Shown here one piece after another: positions 16,454 through 24,258 of a stretch of DNA of 64,000 nucleotides. Both the position numbers and the translations under genes were made by a program. Location of the stretch: assembly GCA_002405475.1 (NCBI GenBank), contig DHLX01000019.1, forward strand, positions 13,959 through 77,958, written 5' to 3'. The DNA is from Burkholderiales bacterium UBA4657. Its GTDB lineage: Bacteria > Pseudomonadota > Gammaproteobacteria > Burkholderiales > Burkholderiaceae_E. The notes beneath the pieces were generated by a model. The model searched no databases. It was not told the origin of the DNA and worked only from the letters and a program-made list of their open reading frames with translations. Numbering within the stretch: the stretch's first letter is position 1; each line of letters opens with the position of its first letter.

Positions 16454-17328
16454 TTAATCAACCCTGAAATCGCGTCCTGAACAGTGGTGGTGGTAAAAAT
16501 CGTACTTGATGAATGTGTCGCACCGACTATATCAGCATACGTAGCGTTGATTGACCGGGCTGCCAAAACATTGATGTAAGGGGTCACAAAAGTTGAAGCA
16601 ACTTGTGTATCTGCCGTTCCAGTCAAGGCTCTGACTACGGTTCCGGCGGGTACAAAACTCGCCCAGTCCATGGCCGTCTGACTGTTTACCCATGTTGGTC
16701 GCCACGGTCTCAAATCACAGGGGCAGGCCAACAAGGCAGCGCGGTCAATAATGCCCGGGTGTTTCCCCAGAACGCTTGCCAGTATCGCAGCACCGCCCGA
16801 ATGCCCAACAGCAACAACGCGAGAAGCTTTGTAATGCACCCTCAGTACTGCAATTGCGTGCGCAACCGCCTGGATATTATTAGCCGTGTAGGTATCCAGT
16901 CGATTACCTGCATCACCCGTTGAAATAGCACCCAGAGAATCAGGGTAGCCAGGCCTTAATAATCTGACTGTAACAACACCTGGGGTCGCATAAGCGGGCG
17001 CATAATTGTCCATATAGTCGGCCGGGCCGCCTGCCGAAACATCACCATGAACAAAAACTACCAGCTTTGGATTAACCCCCGCAGTTGACGCACCGAAAGT
17101 GCGAACTACCAAACATTCGTTTCCAGCGTAAACCAGAATAATATTATCTGCACTTGGACACTTAGTATTGGCAGGCAAACTGGCTACCACCAGCTCGCTA
17201 GCGTTTGCAGGCGCTGACGGGGCTGGGCTAGCAGTGGCAGCGGCACCACCCCCACCTCCACCTCCACCACCACATGCCGCTAAAAACAACACAGTAACCA
17301 ATGTAGAAAGTCGAACAACCATGCGCAT
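16450..17328 (-). CDS. Alpha/beta-hydrolase-like lipoprotein with poly-glycine linker
   Basis: The predicted 292-residue lipoprotein has the lipobox LAAC at the end of its signal peptide, followed by nine consecutive glycines and an Ala/Pro-rich linker. The rest resembles an alpha/beta hydrolase: KLVVFVHGD strand and oxyanion loop, nucleophile elbow GHSGG, a later Asp in TGTAD and His in GATHSSS as candidate triad members. Two cysteines in LLACPCDLRPW are unusual. The start at 17328 has AGGAGG directly upstream, and an upstream in-frame start inside the OsmC gene is rejected. Substrate unknown. Codon use looks less GC-rich than its neighbours, which may indicate later acquisition (inference). 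Confidence 0.8.
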   Translation of the reverse strand: MRMVVRLSTLVTVLFLAACGGGGGGGGGAAATASPAPSAPANASELVVASLPANTKCPSADNIILVYAGNECLVVRTFGASTAGVNPKLVVFVHGDVSAGGPADYMDNYAPAYATPGVVTVRLLRPGYPDSLGAISTGDAGNRLDTYTANNIQAVAHAIAVLRVHYKASRVVAVGHSGGAAILASVLGKHPGIIDRAALLACPCDLRPWRPTWVNSQTAMDWASFVPAGTVVRALTGTADTQVASTFVTPYINVLAARSINATYADIVGATHSSSTIFTTTTVQDAISGLIN

Positions 17329-17368
17329 ACATCCTCCTGTTTTTAAGTAACAAAATACTACTTGTTTG

Positions 17369-17794
17369 TTATTCGCCGCCAACAATTTCAACCGAATGCG
17401 TTATACCGGCTGTTTTGGCCAGCATGATCGAGGCCGAGCAATACTTGTCATGCGACAGCTGCACCGCGCGCTCAACCGTGGCGGGTTTAAGGTTTTTGCC
17501 CGTGACCTTGAAGTGAAAATGTATCTGGGTAAATACTTTCGGGTCTTCACCGGCACGTTCAGCTTTCAGGCTGACTTCACACTTTTGCACCTGTTCACGT
17601 GCGCGTTTCAAAATCAGCACCACATCATAGGCGGTGCAGCCACCGGTTCCGAGCAACACCATTTCCATGGGTCGCGGTGCCAGGTTGCGGCCGCCGCCGT
17701 CGGGGGCGCCGTCCATGACGACGGTATGACCGCTGCCGGTCTCGGCCAGAAAAGCCATGCCTGCGCCTTCAATCCAGTGAACTTTGCATTCCAT
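17369..17794 (-). CDS. OsmC family protein
   Basis: OsmC/Ohr-fold proteins reduce organic hydroperoxides or have related thiol roles. The 141-residue protein matches the YhfA-like branch: GAPDGGGRNLAPRPMEMVLLGTGGCTAYDVVLIL near residues 30-63 with the first cysteine in GGCTAYD, and the second in HDKYCSASIMLAKTA near residue 118. Both conserved cysteines are present, so a redox function is possible. It stands upstream of the lipoprotein gene on the same strand with a 40-bp gap. No specific regulator site is visible. Confidence 0.92.
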   Translation of the reverse strand: MECKVHWIEGAGMAFLAETGSGHTVVMDGAPDGGGRNLAPRPMEMVLLGTGGCTAYDVVLILKRAREQVQKCEVSLKAERAGEDPKVFTQIHFHFKVTGKNLKPATVERAVQLSHDKYCSASIMLAKTAGITHSVEIVGGE

Positions 17795-17883
17795 ACCATT
17801 CCCACCTTCAAAACTTGGTTATGAGGCTAGTGTAACGGATGGGTCCAGGCGAATTGAGCCGAACCCGCGAACGCAGGCTTGAC

Positions 17884-17913
17884 TTGACAAAAGTCTTGAG
17901 CAAAAGCGATAAT
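17884..17913 (+). promoter_or_regulatory. rplM-rpsI promoter (sigma-70 type)
   Basis: TTGACA at 17884-17889 and GATAAT at 17908-17913 are separated by 18 bp, a near-consensus housekeeping promoter facing rplM. The start of transcription would be near 17920, leaving an untranslated leader of about 90 nt before the rplM ATG. The strength fits a ribosomal protein operon. Confidence 0.85.
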
Positions 17914-17930
17914 TTAAGACTTTCCGCCGT

Positions 17931-17967
17931 CAGTTTGTGCATTTTCATGCGCTGGCTCGTCAAACTG
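17931..17967 (+). promoter_or_regulatory. Hairpin in the rplM leader, possible autogenous control site
   Basis: Within the predicted leader CAGTTTG (17931-17937) pairs with CAAACTG (17961-17967), enclosing 23 nt that can fold further. L13 represses its own operon in some bacteria through an mRNA leader structure. Whether this hairpin does the same here is inference from position only. Confidence 0.4.
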
Positions 17968-18012
17968 GCACTTGCGGGCGGGTCGATGCCAACCCTTTTT
18001 TAACGAAGACAC

Positions 18013-18441
18013 ATGAAGACTTTTTCCGCAAAACCTGCCGAGGTCAAGCGTGACTGGCTGGTGGTTGATGCCACTGACCAGACCCTTGGTCGTCTGGCCG
18101 CTGCCATTGCCCTGCGCCTGCGCGGCAAGCACAAACCCGAATACACCCCGCACGTGGATACTGGCGACTTTATCGTCGTCGTCAATGCCGGCAAGCTGAA
18201 AGTCACCGGCAACAAGCCGCTAGACAAGAAGTACTACCGGCACTCGGGCTACCCCGGCGGTATTTATGAAACCAACTTTGGCAAGATGCAGTCGCGCTTT
18301 CCCGGCCGAGCCCTGGAAAAAGCCGTGAAAGGCATGTTGCCGAAAGGCCCTCTGGGTTATGCCATGATCAAAAAACTGAAGGTCTATGCCGAGAGTTCAC
18401 ACCCGCATAGCGCCCAGCAACCCAAAACTTTAACGATTTAA
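18013..18441 (+). CDS. rplM: 50S ribosomal protein L13
   Basis: L13 is an early assembly protein of the large subunit binding 23S rRNA. The 142-residue product has MKTFSAKPAEVKRDWLVVDATDQTLGRLA in segments, LRGKHKPEYTPHVDTGDFIVVVNA, and the C-terminal PRGPLG-like KGMLPKGPLGYAMIKKLKVYAESSHPH. Length equals E. coli L13. It is first in a two-gene operon with rpsI, 9 bp apart, under a strong promoter at 17884. Confidence 0.99.
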   Translation: MKTFSAKPAEVKRDWLVVDATDQTLGRLAAAIALRLRGKHKPEYTPHVDTGDFIVVVNAGKLKVTGNKPLDKKYYRHSGYPGGIYETNFGKMQSRFPGRALEKAVKGMLPKGPLGYAMIKKLKVYAESSHPHSAQQPKTLTI

Positions 18442-18450
18442 GGACCGGCC

Positions 18451-18846
18451 ATGATTCCCAACCCTTATAAGTACGGTACTGGCCGCCGCAAGACTTCGGT
18501 AGCCCGTGTGTTTCTGAAAGCTGGTAGCGGCAATATCACCGTGAACGGCAAACCAGCGGACGAATATTTCAAGCGTGAAACCGGTCGTATGATTATTCGT
18601 CAGCCATTGGTGATTGCCGAGGTTCAAGGCAAGTTTGACTTCCTGGTCAATGTTGATGGTGGTGGTGAGTCCGGCCAGGCCGGTGCCGTGCGTCATGGCA
18701 TTACCCGAGCCCTGATTGATTATGATGAGTCACTCAAGTCGGCACTGCGTAAAGCGGGTCTGGTGACCCGTGATGCGCGTGAAGTCGAACGGAAAAAAGT
18801 GGGTCTGCGCGGCGCGCGTCGTCGCAAACAGTTCTCGAAGCGTTAA
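18451..18846 (+). CDS. rpsI: 30S ribosomal protein S9
   Basis: S9 is a small-subunit head protein whose C-terminal tail reaches the P-site tRNA. The 131-residue product shows YGTGRRKTSVARVFLKAGSG near the N-terminus, GGGESGQAGAVRHGITRAL and the basic end RKKVGLRGARRRKQFSKR, with the invariant KR terminus. It follows rplM in the same operon and is followed by a clear terminator at 18879. Confidence 0.99.
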   Translation: MIPNPYKYGTGRRKTSVARVFLKAGSGNITVNGKPADEYFKRETGRMIIRQPLVIAEVQGKFDFLVNVDGGGESGQAGAVRHGITRALIDYDESLKSALRKAGLVTRDAREVERKKVGLRGARRRKQFSKR

Positions 18847-18878
18847 TCGAGCTGCTGGCGGCACAAGCCAGACTAACG

Positions 18879-18911
18879 ACCGCCCTGGCATATTGTCTGG
18901 GCGGTTTTTTA
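18879..18911 (+). terminator. Rho-independent terminator after rpsI
   Basis: ACCGCCC (18879-18885) pairs with GGGCGGT (18899-18905) around a 13-nt loop and is followed by a T-rich run to about 18914. It ends the rplM-rpsI transcript but stands only about 15 bp from the argC start, so argC expression depends on read-through or an internal promoter. Confidence 0.85.
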
Positions 18912-18925
18912 TTTGGGAGAAATAA

Positions 18926-19984
18926 ATGATCAAGGTGGGTATTGTCGGCGGTACGGGCTATACCGGTGTGGAACTGTTGCGTCTGTTGTCACAACACCCG
19001 AAAGTGACCCTGCAAGCCATTACTTCGCGCAAAGAAGCCGGCACAGCAGTCGCCGAGATGTTTCCCAGCCTGCGTGGTCGGGTGAATCTGGCGTTCAGTA
19101 CGCCCGAAACAGCAGCACTGACCGAGTGCGATGTCGTGTTCTTTGCCACCCCCCACGGCGTGGCCATGGCACAGACGCCTGAGTTGCTACAAGCGGGAGT
19201 GAAGGTGATTGATCTGGCCGCCGACTTCCGCTTAAAAAGTCTCAGTGAATTCGAGAGCTGGTATGGCATGGCACACACCTGCCCCGACCTGCTGGCTGAG
19301 GCCGTGTATGGCCTGCCGGAAATTCATCGTGCGGCCATTCAAAAAGCACGCATTATTGGCAACCCGGGCTGCTACCCGACTACAGTACAACTGGGGTTGT
19401 TGCCCTTGCTCGAGAACGGCTCTCGCTTTATTGACAGCACCACCCTGATTGCCGATGCCAAGTCGGGAGTCTCGGGCGCAGGTCGCAAAGCGGAGGTGGG
19501 CTATCTGTTTTCTGAAGCGTCGGACAATTTCAAGGCCTATGGCGTGAAAGGTCATCGCCATCACCCTGAAATTGTGCAGCAACTGCGCCTCGTTGCCGGT
19601 CATGATCAGATTGGCCTCACGTTTGTACCGCATCTGGTACCGATGATACGCGGCATGCTGACGACGCTGTATGTGCGAATTACGCCGGAAGGCCGTGACC
19701 AGGATTTTCAGGCTTTATTCGAGCAGCGTTATGCCAATGAGCCTTTTGTCGATGTCATGCCGCCCGGTTCCTCGCCCGAAACCCGTTCGGTACGGGCTTC
19801 AAACCAGTTACGCCTTGCTGTACACCGGCCAGTAGTGAATGGGCTGCCAGGCGATCTGCTGATCATTCTGGTGGCACAAGACAATCTGGTGAAAGGCGCT
19901 TCGGGTCAGGCGCTACAGTGTATGAATCTGATGTTTGGCTTACCAGAAACGCTAGGCCTGACCCAGCTTCCTGTGTTACCTTGA
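18926..19984 (+). CDS. argC: N-acetyl-gamma-glutamyl-phosphate reductase
   Basis: ArgC reduces N-acetylglutamyl phosphate to the semialdehyde in arginine synthesis, using NADPH. The 352-residue long form shows the cofactor loop GIVGGTGYTGVELLRLL at residues 4-20, the FFATPHGVA segment and the active-site cysteine in IGNPGCYPT near residue 146. SGVSGAGRKAEVGYLFSEA and GHRHHPEI follow. GGAG precedes the ATG, within the tail of the rpsI terminator. It leads a plus-strand run with the DUF6776-like gene, bactofilin and erpA. Confidence 0.97.
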   Translation: MIKVGIVGGTGYTGVELLRLLSQHPKVTLQAITSRKEAGTAVAEMFPSLRGRVNLAFSTPETAALTECDVVFFATPHGVAMAQTPELLQAGVKVIDLAADFRLKSLSEFESWYGMAHTCPDLLAEAVYGLPEIHRAAIQKARIIGNPGCYPTTVQLGLLPLLENGSRFIDSTTLIADAKSGVSGAGRKAEVGYLFSEASDNFKAYGVKGHRHHPEIVQQLRLVAGHDQIGLTFVPHLVPMIRGMLTTLYVRITPEGRDQDFQALFEQRYANEPFVDVMPPGSSPETRSVRASNQLRLAVHRPVVNGLPGDLLIILVAQDNLVKGASGQALQCMNLMFGLPETLGLTQLPVLP

Positions 19985-20008
19985 GGTTATGCTCCGGGAA
20001 CTGCTGTC

Positions 20009-20782
20009 ATGAAATGGAAATTGCTCTGGCGTCGCTTGTCGGTGGCTGCGCCGCGCATGACCATTAAAACCCACCGCCCGTGGTGGCTACAGGCTTTGGT
20101 CTGGATAGTCATTCTGGGCCTGTCGGGCGCTTTGGCGTTGTGGACTTATGATCTCGGACGCAGTATTACGGGATTAGACCGGGGACAGATTGAGTCAAAA
20201 TTGAGCCATCTGAAGGTTCAGTTAAACAGAATGACCGAGGAACGCAACCAGCTTTCGGCCAGCGCCAGCGCTGCTCAGAGTAACCTGGCGATTGAACGCG
20301 CCACGCTGGAAAAACTGATGGCGCAAGTCAGGGCACTGGAAGCCGAAAATACCCGGTTGCGCGAAGATCTGGCCTTTTTTGAACGCATGGTGCCGGCGCC
20401 CCCTCATAGTGGGGTCAGCATTCGCAGTTTCAGCTTGCAGCGTGAACCTGGCAGCAGTGGGATACGCTATCGTCTGCTAGTGGGCCAAGGTGGGAAACCA
20501 ACCCGTGACTTTACGGGTAATGCGCAGTTAGTCATCACTGTGCTACAAGAAGGTCGCAGCGTGACTCTGAGCTTGCCTGATGAGAGGTCTGCGCAAGCTT
20601 TGGGCGCTTCCGCTGGTTCGAATTTGTTAAATCCACAAACTTATTCCCTGTCTTTTCGCACGTTTCAACGACTGGAAGGCACAATACCATTACCATCGGA
20701 CTGGGTATTAAAATCGATTCAGGTTAGAGTGTTGGAAAATGGCGTACTGCGTGCTCAGCAAAGTGCCAGTCTGCCGCCCTGA
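20009..20782 (+). CDS. DUF6776-like membrane-anchored coiled-coil protein
   Basis: The function is unknown. The 257-residue protein has a basic N-terminus, one transmembrane helix at about residues 27-47 (WLQALVWIVILGLSGALALW), a long coiled coil at about 58-125 rich in Glu, Arg and Leu heptads, and a beta-rich C-terminal domain (about 130-255). This layout matches the proteobacterial DUF6776 family usually found next to argC and a bactofilin gene. The periplasmic coiled coil and its neighbours suggest an envelope or shape role, which is inference. The ribosome site is weak, and an ATG at codon 17 is an alternative start. Confidence 0.78.
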   Translation: MKWKLLWRRLSVAAPRMTIKTHRPWWLQALVWIVILGLSGALALWTYDLGRSITGLDRGQIESKLSHLKVQLNRMTEERNQLSASASAAQSNLAIERATLEKLMAQVRALEAENTRLREDLAFFERMVPAPPHSGVSIRSFSLQREPGSSGIRYRLLVGQGGKPTRDFTGNAQLVITVLQEGRSVTLSLPDERSAQALGASAGSNLLNPQTYSLSFRTFQRLEGTIPLPSDWVLKSIQVRVLENGVLRAQQSASLPP

Positions 20783-20817
20783 TTCTTGCACGAGCAACAG
20801 TTATCCAGGAGACGTTC

Positions 20818-21231
20818 ATGTTTGGTAATGAAAAAAAAACCGGCGCTCAACGCACCATTGACACCTTGATTGGCGCCAAAAGTCGTTTGACCGGGGACTT
20901 GCATTTTGAAGGTGGTTTGCGTATTGATGGCCAGGTAGAAGGCATAGTTCAGGCCAGTGGCGAAAAGGCCGCCATGCTGGTGATTAGTGAACAAGCCTGT
21001 GTCACGGGTGCCATCTGCGCCGCTCACGTTATTATTAACGGCACCGTGAACGGCCCGGTACACGCCACTGAATTACTGGAACTGCAACCCAAGGCTAAAA
21101 TTCTGGGCGATGTGAGTTATAAAGCGCTGGAAATGCATACCGGCGCCGTGGTGGAAGGACGATTGCATCATGCCGGTTCGGGTGAAATGAGCAAACCCGA
21201 CTTGAAAGTCGTTGCTGGCGCCACCAATTAG
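20818..21231 (+). CDS. Bactofilin family protein
   Basis: Bactofilins polymerise without nucleotides into filaments that guide cell shape or wall enzymes. The 137-residue protein is one short beta-helical DUF583 domain: GAKSRLTGDLHFEGGLRIDGQVEGIV followed by repeated turns with GAICAAHVIINGTVNGPVHA and KILGDVSYKALEMHTGAVVEGRL. It is flanked by short disordered tails. AGGAG precedes the ATG. It lies in the argC-DUF6776-bactofilin-erpA run and about 1.5 kb from an M23 peptidase gene on the other strand. Bactofilin and M23 genes are often partners in other bacteria. Confidence 0.92.
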   Translation: MFGNEKKTGAQRTIDTLIGAKSRLTGDLHFEGGLRIDGQVEGIVQASGEKAAMLVISEQACVTGAICAAHVIINGTVNGPVHATELLELQPKAKILGDVSYKALEMHTGAVVEGRLHHAGSGEMSKPDLKVVAGATN

Positions 21232-21258
21232 TTTTGATTGAGGTTATCTGGAGTTTTT

Positions 21259-21627
21259 ATGTCTAACGAAGTCATTGATACCCCCACCGCCGCGCCCGCT
21301 ATTCCCCTGGTATTTACCGAGGCGGCAGCTAACAAGGTGAAAGCGCTGATTGACGAAGAGGGCAACCCGTCACTGAAGTTGCGTGTCTTTGTTCAGGGCG
21401 GTGGCTGTTCCGGTTTCCAGTACGGCTTTACCTTTGACGAGGAAGTGAATGAGGACGACACCGCCATGGAAAAAAATGGGGTGCAATTGCTCATTGATGC
21501 TATGAGTTTTCAGTATCTGATGGGCGCCGAAATTGATTACAAAGACGACCTGGAAGGCGCTCAGTTCGTGATCAAAAACCCGAACGCGACTTCGACCTGC
21601 GGTTGCGGTTCTTCTTTTTCAGTCTGA
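21259..21627 (+). CDS. erpA: Iron-sulfur cluster insertion protein ErpA
   Basis: ErpA is an A-type carrier that delivers 4Fe-4S clusters to apoproteins such as IspG. The 122-residue protein has the three conserved cysteines in GGGCSGFQYGF and the C-terminal STCGCGSSFSV. The start is the ATG at 21259 with GGAG six nt upstream. The in-frame TTG at 21238 has no support. It is last in the argC run and converges on anmK with only 4 bp between stops. Confidence 0.96.
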   Translation: MSNEVIDTPTAAPAIPLVFTEAAANKVKALIDEEGNPSLKLRVFVQGGGCSGFQYGFTFDEEVNEDDTAMEKNGVQLLIDAMSFQYLMGAEIDYKDDLEGAQFVIKNPNATSTCGCGSSFSV

Positions 21628-21631
21628 AGAT

Positions 21632-22729
21632 TCAGGCAGGATAAAGGGCGCCCAGCAGGCGTGGTCCGCGCGCGCCAGTAACGTCTGGCAAATTGCCAGC
21701 CTGCCGTTGCCGATGGCACCAGCCCAGCCAGGCAAATGCCAGTGCTTCGACATGTTCTGGTGCCATGTTGTAGTCGGCTGATGTTGTCAGGCGCGCCGAG
21801 CCCGGCAAACAGTTATGCAGGGCGTCGAGCAGACACTGGTTGTAGGCACCGCCGCCGCATAAGATCACTTCGTCAATCGGTTCGCCTGCAGTCAGGGTTT
21901 CCGTGGAAATCAGTCGGGCGGTCAATTCCACCAGGGTACGTTGTACGTCCTCGGGCGCCAGGCTTTCAAAGCCTTGCAGATGCTGCCGCAGCCAGGCCAA
22001 ATGGAACCAGTCACGTCCGGTACTTTTGGGCGCGGGCTGGGCAAAAAAAGGCTCATTCAGTAGTCGCTGCAATAACAATTCATTCACTTCACCGATGGCT
22101 GCCCAAGCCCCATTCTTGTCATAGGGCTGACCCAGATGTTGCTGTACCCAGCCGTCGAGCAGCAGGTTGGCGGGGCCTATGTCGTAGCCAATGACGGGTT
22201 GATGTGGAATCAGCACCGTGACGTTGGCAATCCCCCCCAGATTCACCACCAGACGTGAACGCTGGGGATGAGCCAGGACAGCATGATGAAAGGCCGGGGT
22301 TAAAGGTGCGCCCTGCCCGCCCGCAGCGAGGTCGCGCGACCTGAAGTCTGCAATAACGTCGATAGCGCTTAATTCGGCCAGTAACGCAGGATTATTGAGT
22401 TGCCAGGTATAGCCCAGCTCGGGTCGATGACGCACGGTTTGACCATGCACGGCAATACAATTGATTTGACCCGGAACATGGTCTGTCTGTTGCAGCAGCT
22501 TTTGTACGGCTTGATGGTAAAGCAGAACCAGCGTATTGGCTGCCAACGCAGCGTCATGCAATTCATTAGGCCCGGGACTTTGCAAACGCATGAGTTGTTG
22601 CCGTAGTTCTGCCGGAAAAGGCAGATGGCAGTGCTCCAGCAGCAGCGGTTTGCCATCAGCAGAAAATTTGGCCAGTACCGCATCGACACCGTCGAGACTG
22701 GTACCCGACATGAGTCCGATACACAACAT
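21632..22729 (-). CDS. anmK: Anhydro-N-acetylmuramic acid kinase
   Basis: AnmK opens and phosphorylates 1,6-anhydro-MurNAc released by lytic transglycosylases, feeding recycled sugar back to MurNAc-6-P. The 365-residue protein shows the start GLMSGTSLDGVDAVL, the catalytic region GAPLTPAFHHAV and NLGGIANVT. IGYDIGPANLLLDGW, DKNGAWA and the C-terminal LCGGGAYNQCLLDAL also belong to the family. It follows the M23 endopeptidase gene by 8 bp on the same strand, so wall cutting and sugar recycling appear co-transcribed. Confidence 0.97.
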   Translation of the reverse strand: MLCIGLMSGTSLDGVDAVLAKFSADGKPLLLEHCHLPFPAELRQQLMRLQSPGPNELHDAALAANTLVLLYHQAVQKLLQQTDHVPGQINCIAVHGQTVRHRPELGYTWQLNNPALLAELSAIDVIADFRSRDLAAGGQGAPLTPAFHHAVLAHPQRSRLVVNLGGIANVTVLIPHQPVIGYDIGPANLLLDGWVQQHLGQPYDKNGAWAAIGEVNELLLQRLLNEPFFAQPAPKSTGRDWFHLAWLRQHLQGFESLAPEDVQRTLVELTARLISTETLTAGEPIDEVILCGGGAYNQCLLDALHNCLPGSARLTTSADYNMAPEHVEALAFAWLGWCHRQRQAGNLPDVTGARGPRLLGALYPA

Positions 22730-22737
22730 GAGCCAGC

Positions 22738-24180
22738 CTAGCGCAGGGCCACTGGAGCTATGCTGAGCAGGGCCAGTTGGCGTCGGGTCTGCTCAACATG
22801 CGCCATAAAAGCCGGTTTGAGCTGGCGGTCTATCGGCGCAGCGCTGGGCAAGGCAACAGTCAAGGGGTTTTGCGGCACGTTGTTGATACGCACCTCGTAA
22901 TGCAGGTGCGAGCCGGTGGCCCAGCCCGTGGCTCCCACCTCACCAATAAACTGGCCCTGGCTGACCCGTGCGCCCTTGCGCGCATTCGGATTAATACGGC
23001 TCAAATGGGCATAAACCGTGGAATAGGAACCACTATGTTTGATAAAGATGACATTGCCATAACCATTTTGCCAGCCGGCAAAAGTCACCACGCCATCAGC
23101 CACGCTACGAACCGGAGTACCTGTGGGTGCTGCGTAGTCTACGCCGGTATGCGCACGCCAGCGCATATGAATGGGGTGCAGACGTGAGTCACTAAAACCA
23201 GAGCTGACCCGGCTGTATTGCAGCGGTGTACGCAAGAAACTGGATTTGAGGCTACGGCCATTCAGGTTGTAATAGCTGCCACGCCCCGGACTGGTCTCGA
23301 ACCAGACCGCATGATAGGCGCGACCTCGATTGATGATTTCTGCCGATAACACCCGGCCCGTATGGGCATAGCGCCCTTGCGAGTGGTAAGTTTCATAGAC
23401 CACACGAAACGCATCGCCCTTGCGCAGATTAAAGTGGAAATCAAGCTCGCCTTCAAAGATATCAGCCAGATGACGCACAACCTCGTCAGGTACGCCAGCC
23501 TTGTCGGTAGCCGCAAACAGGCTGGTTTGAATCGTGCCCGAGCGATACTCGACCCGGCGTTCGAGTTCCAGCGTCTGTTCCGTGGCACGAAAACGGTCAC
23601 CGACGCGGTCAATAACTACGAACGATTTTCTGGTGATAGGTCGATCAGGCGAGGACGGCGGCAGCATCGTGCTGAGCCTGGCATCAAGAATCTGGGCAGC
23701 ATCAGCCGCGAATGGCAGCGGGAAACGTAGCGATAGTAACTGGCCATCATCATCAATGCGTGCGCTAATGTCGGTACCAGCGCGTGATTTCAACAAACGT
23801 GAGGCCAGCGGATGAGTGCGAATGAACTGCAAAGCAGTCGGGTCAGTCGCGCCAAGACGTAACAACAGGTTGCCGATGTTGTCGCCGCTACGCAGACGTT
23901 CTTCGGTGACAAAGACCTGATCCTGCTGTTCAAGCTGCCTGATTTGCTGCTCAAGATCCGGCAAGGCAACATCAAGAGTGACTTTTTTCCCCGATACGTG
24001 GGCGTGGTTGAGGGAGCGATCTCCCAGCGAAGCAATGGCACTGGCAGTGACAAACAAAGCCAGAAACACGCCAACAGCCACCACGCAGCGATTGCGGTGA
24101 GCAGAGAGCAGCGCCAGTGCCTGAAATAAGCAGGGGCGCCACTGTTCGGCGAGAATAACAAGATATCGGTGCTGGTGCAT
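22738..24180 (-). CDS. M23 family peptidoglycan DD-metalloendopeptidase, membrane-anchored
   Basis: This resembles MepM/YebA-type murein endopeptidases that cut peptide cross-links during wall growth. The 480-residue protein has an N-terminal membrane anchor at about residues 31-50 and an OapA/LysM-like middle region with DNIGNLLLRLGATDPTAL. The C-terminal LytM domain (about 330-440) keeps its zinc ligands: H and D in HTGVDYAAPTGTPV and HLHYE near residue 425, with VYAHLSRI between. All catalytic residues are present. It is divergent from tyrS and precedes anmK in a two-gene operon. Confidence 0.93.
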   Translation of the reverse strand: MHQHRYLVILAEQWRPCLFQALALLSAHRNRCVVAVGVFLALFVTASAIASLGDRSLNHAHVSGKKVTLDVALPDLEQQIRQLEQQDQVFVTEERLRSGDNIGNLLLRLGATDPTALQFIRTHPLASRLLKSRAGTDISARIDDDGQLLSLRFPLPFAADAAQILDARLSTMLPPSSPDRPITRKSFVVIDRVGDRFRATEQTLELERRVEYRSGTIQTSLFAATDKAGVPDEVVRHLADIFEGELDFHFNLRKGDAFRVVYETYHSQGRYAHTGRVLSAEIINRGRAYHAVWFETSPGRGSYYNLNGRSLKSSFLRTPLQYSRVSSGFSDSRLHPIHMRWRAHTGVDYAAPTGTPVRSVADGVVTFAGWQNGYGNVIFIKHSGSYSTVYAHLSRINPNARKGARVSQGQFIGEVGATGWATGSHLHYEVRINNVPQNPLTVALPSAAPIDRQLKPAFMAHVEQTRRQLALLSIAPVALR

Positions 24181-24258
24181 CGGCTAGAATGGAATCAGTA
24201 CGGTGCCTTAGTATAACAAGGCGTTGCCGGTAAAAATGTAAAACGATTCTCTTTTCTC

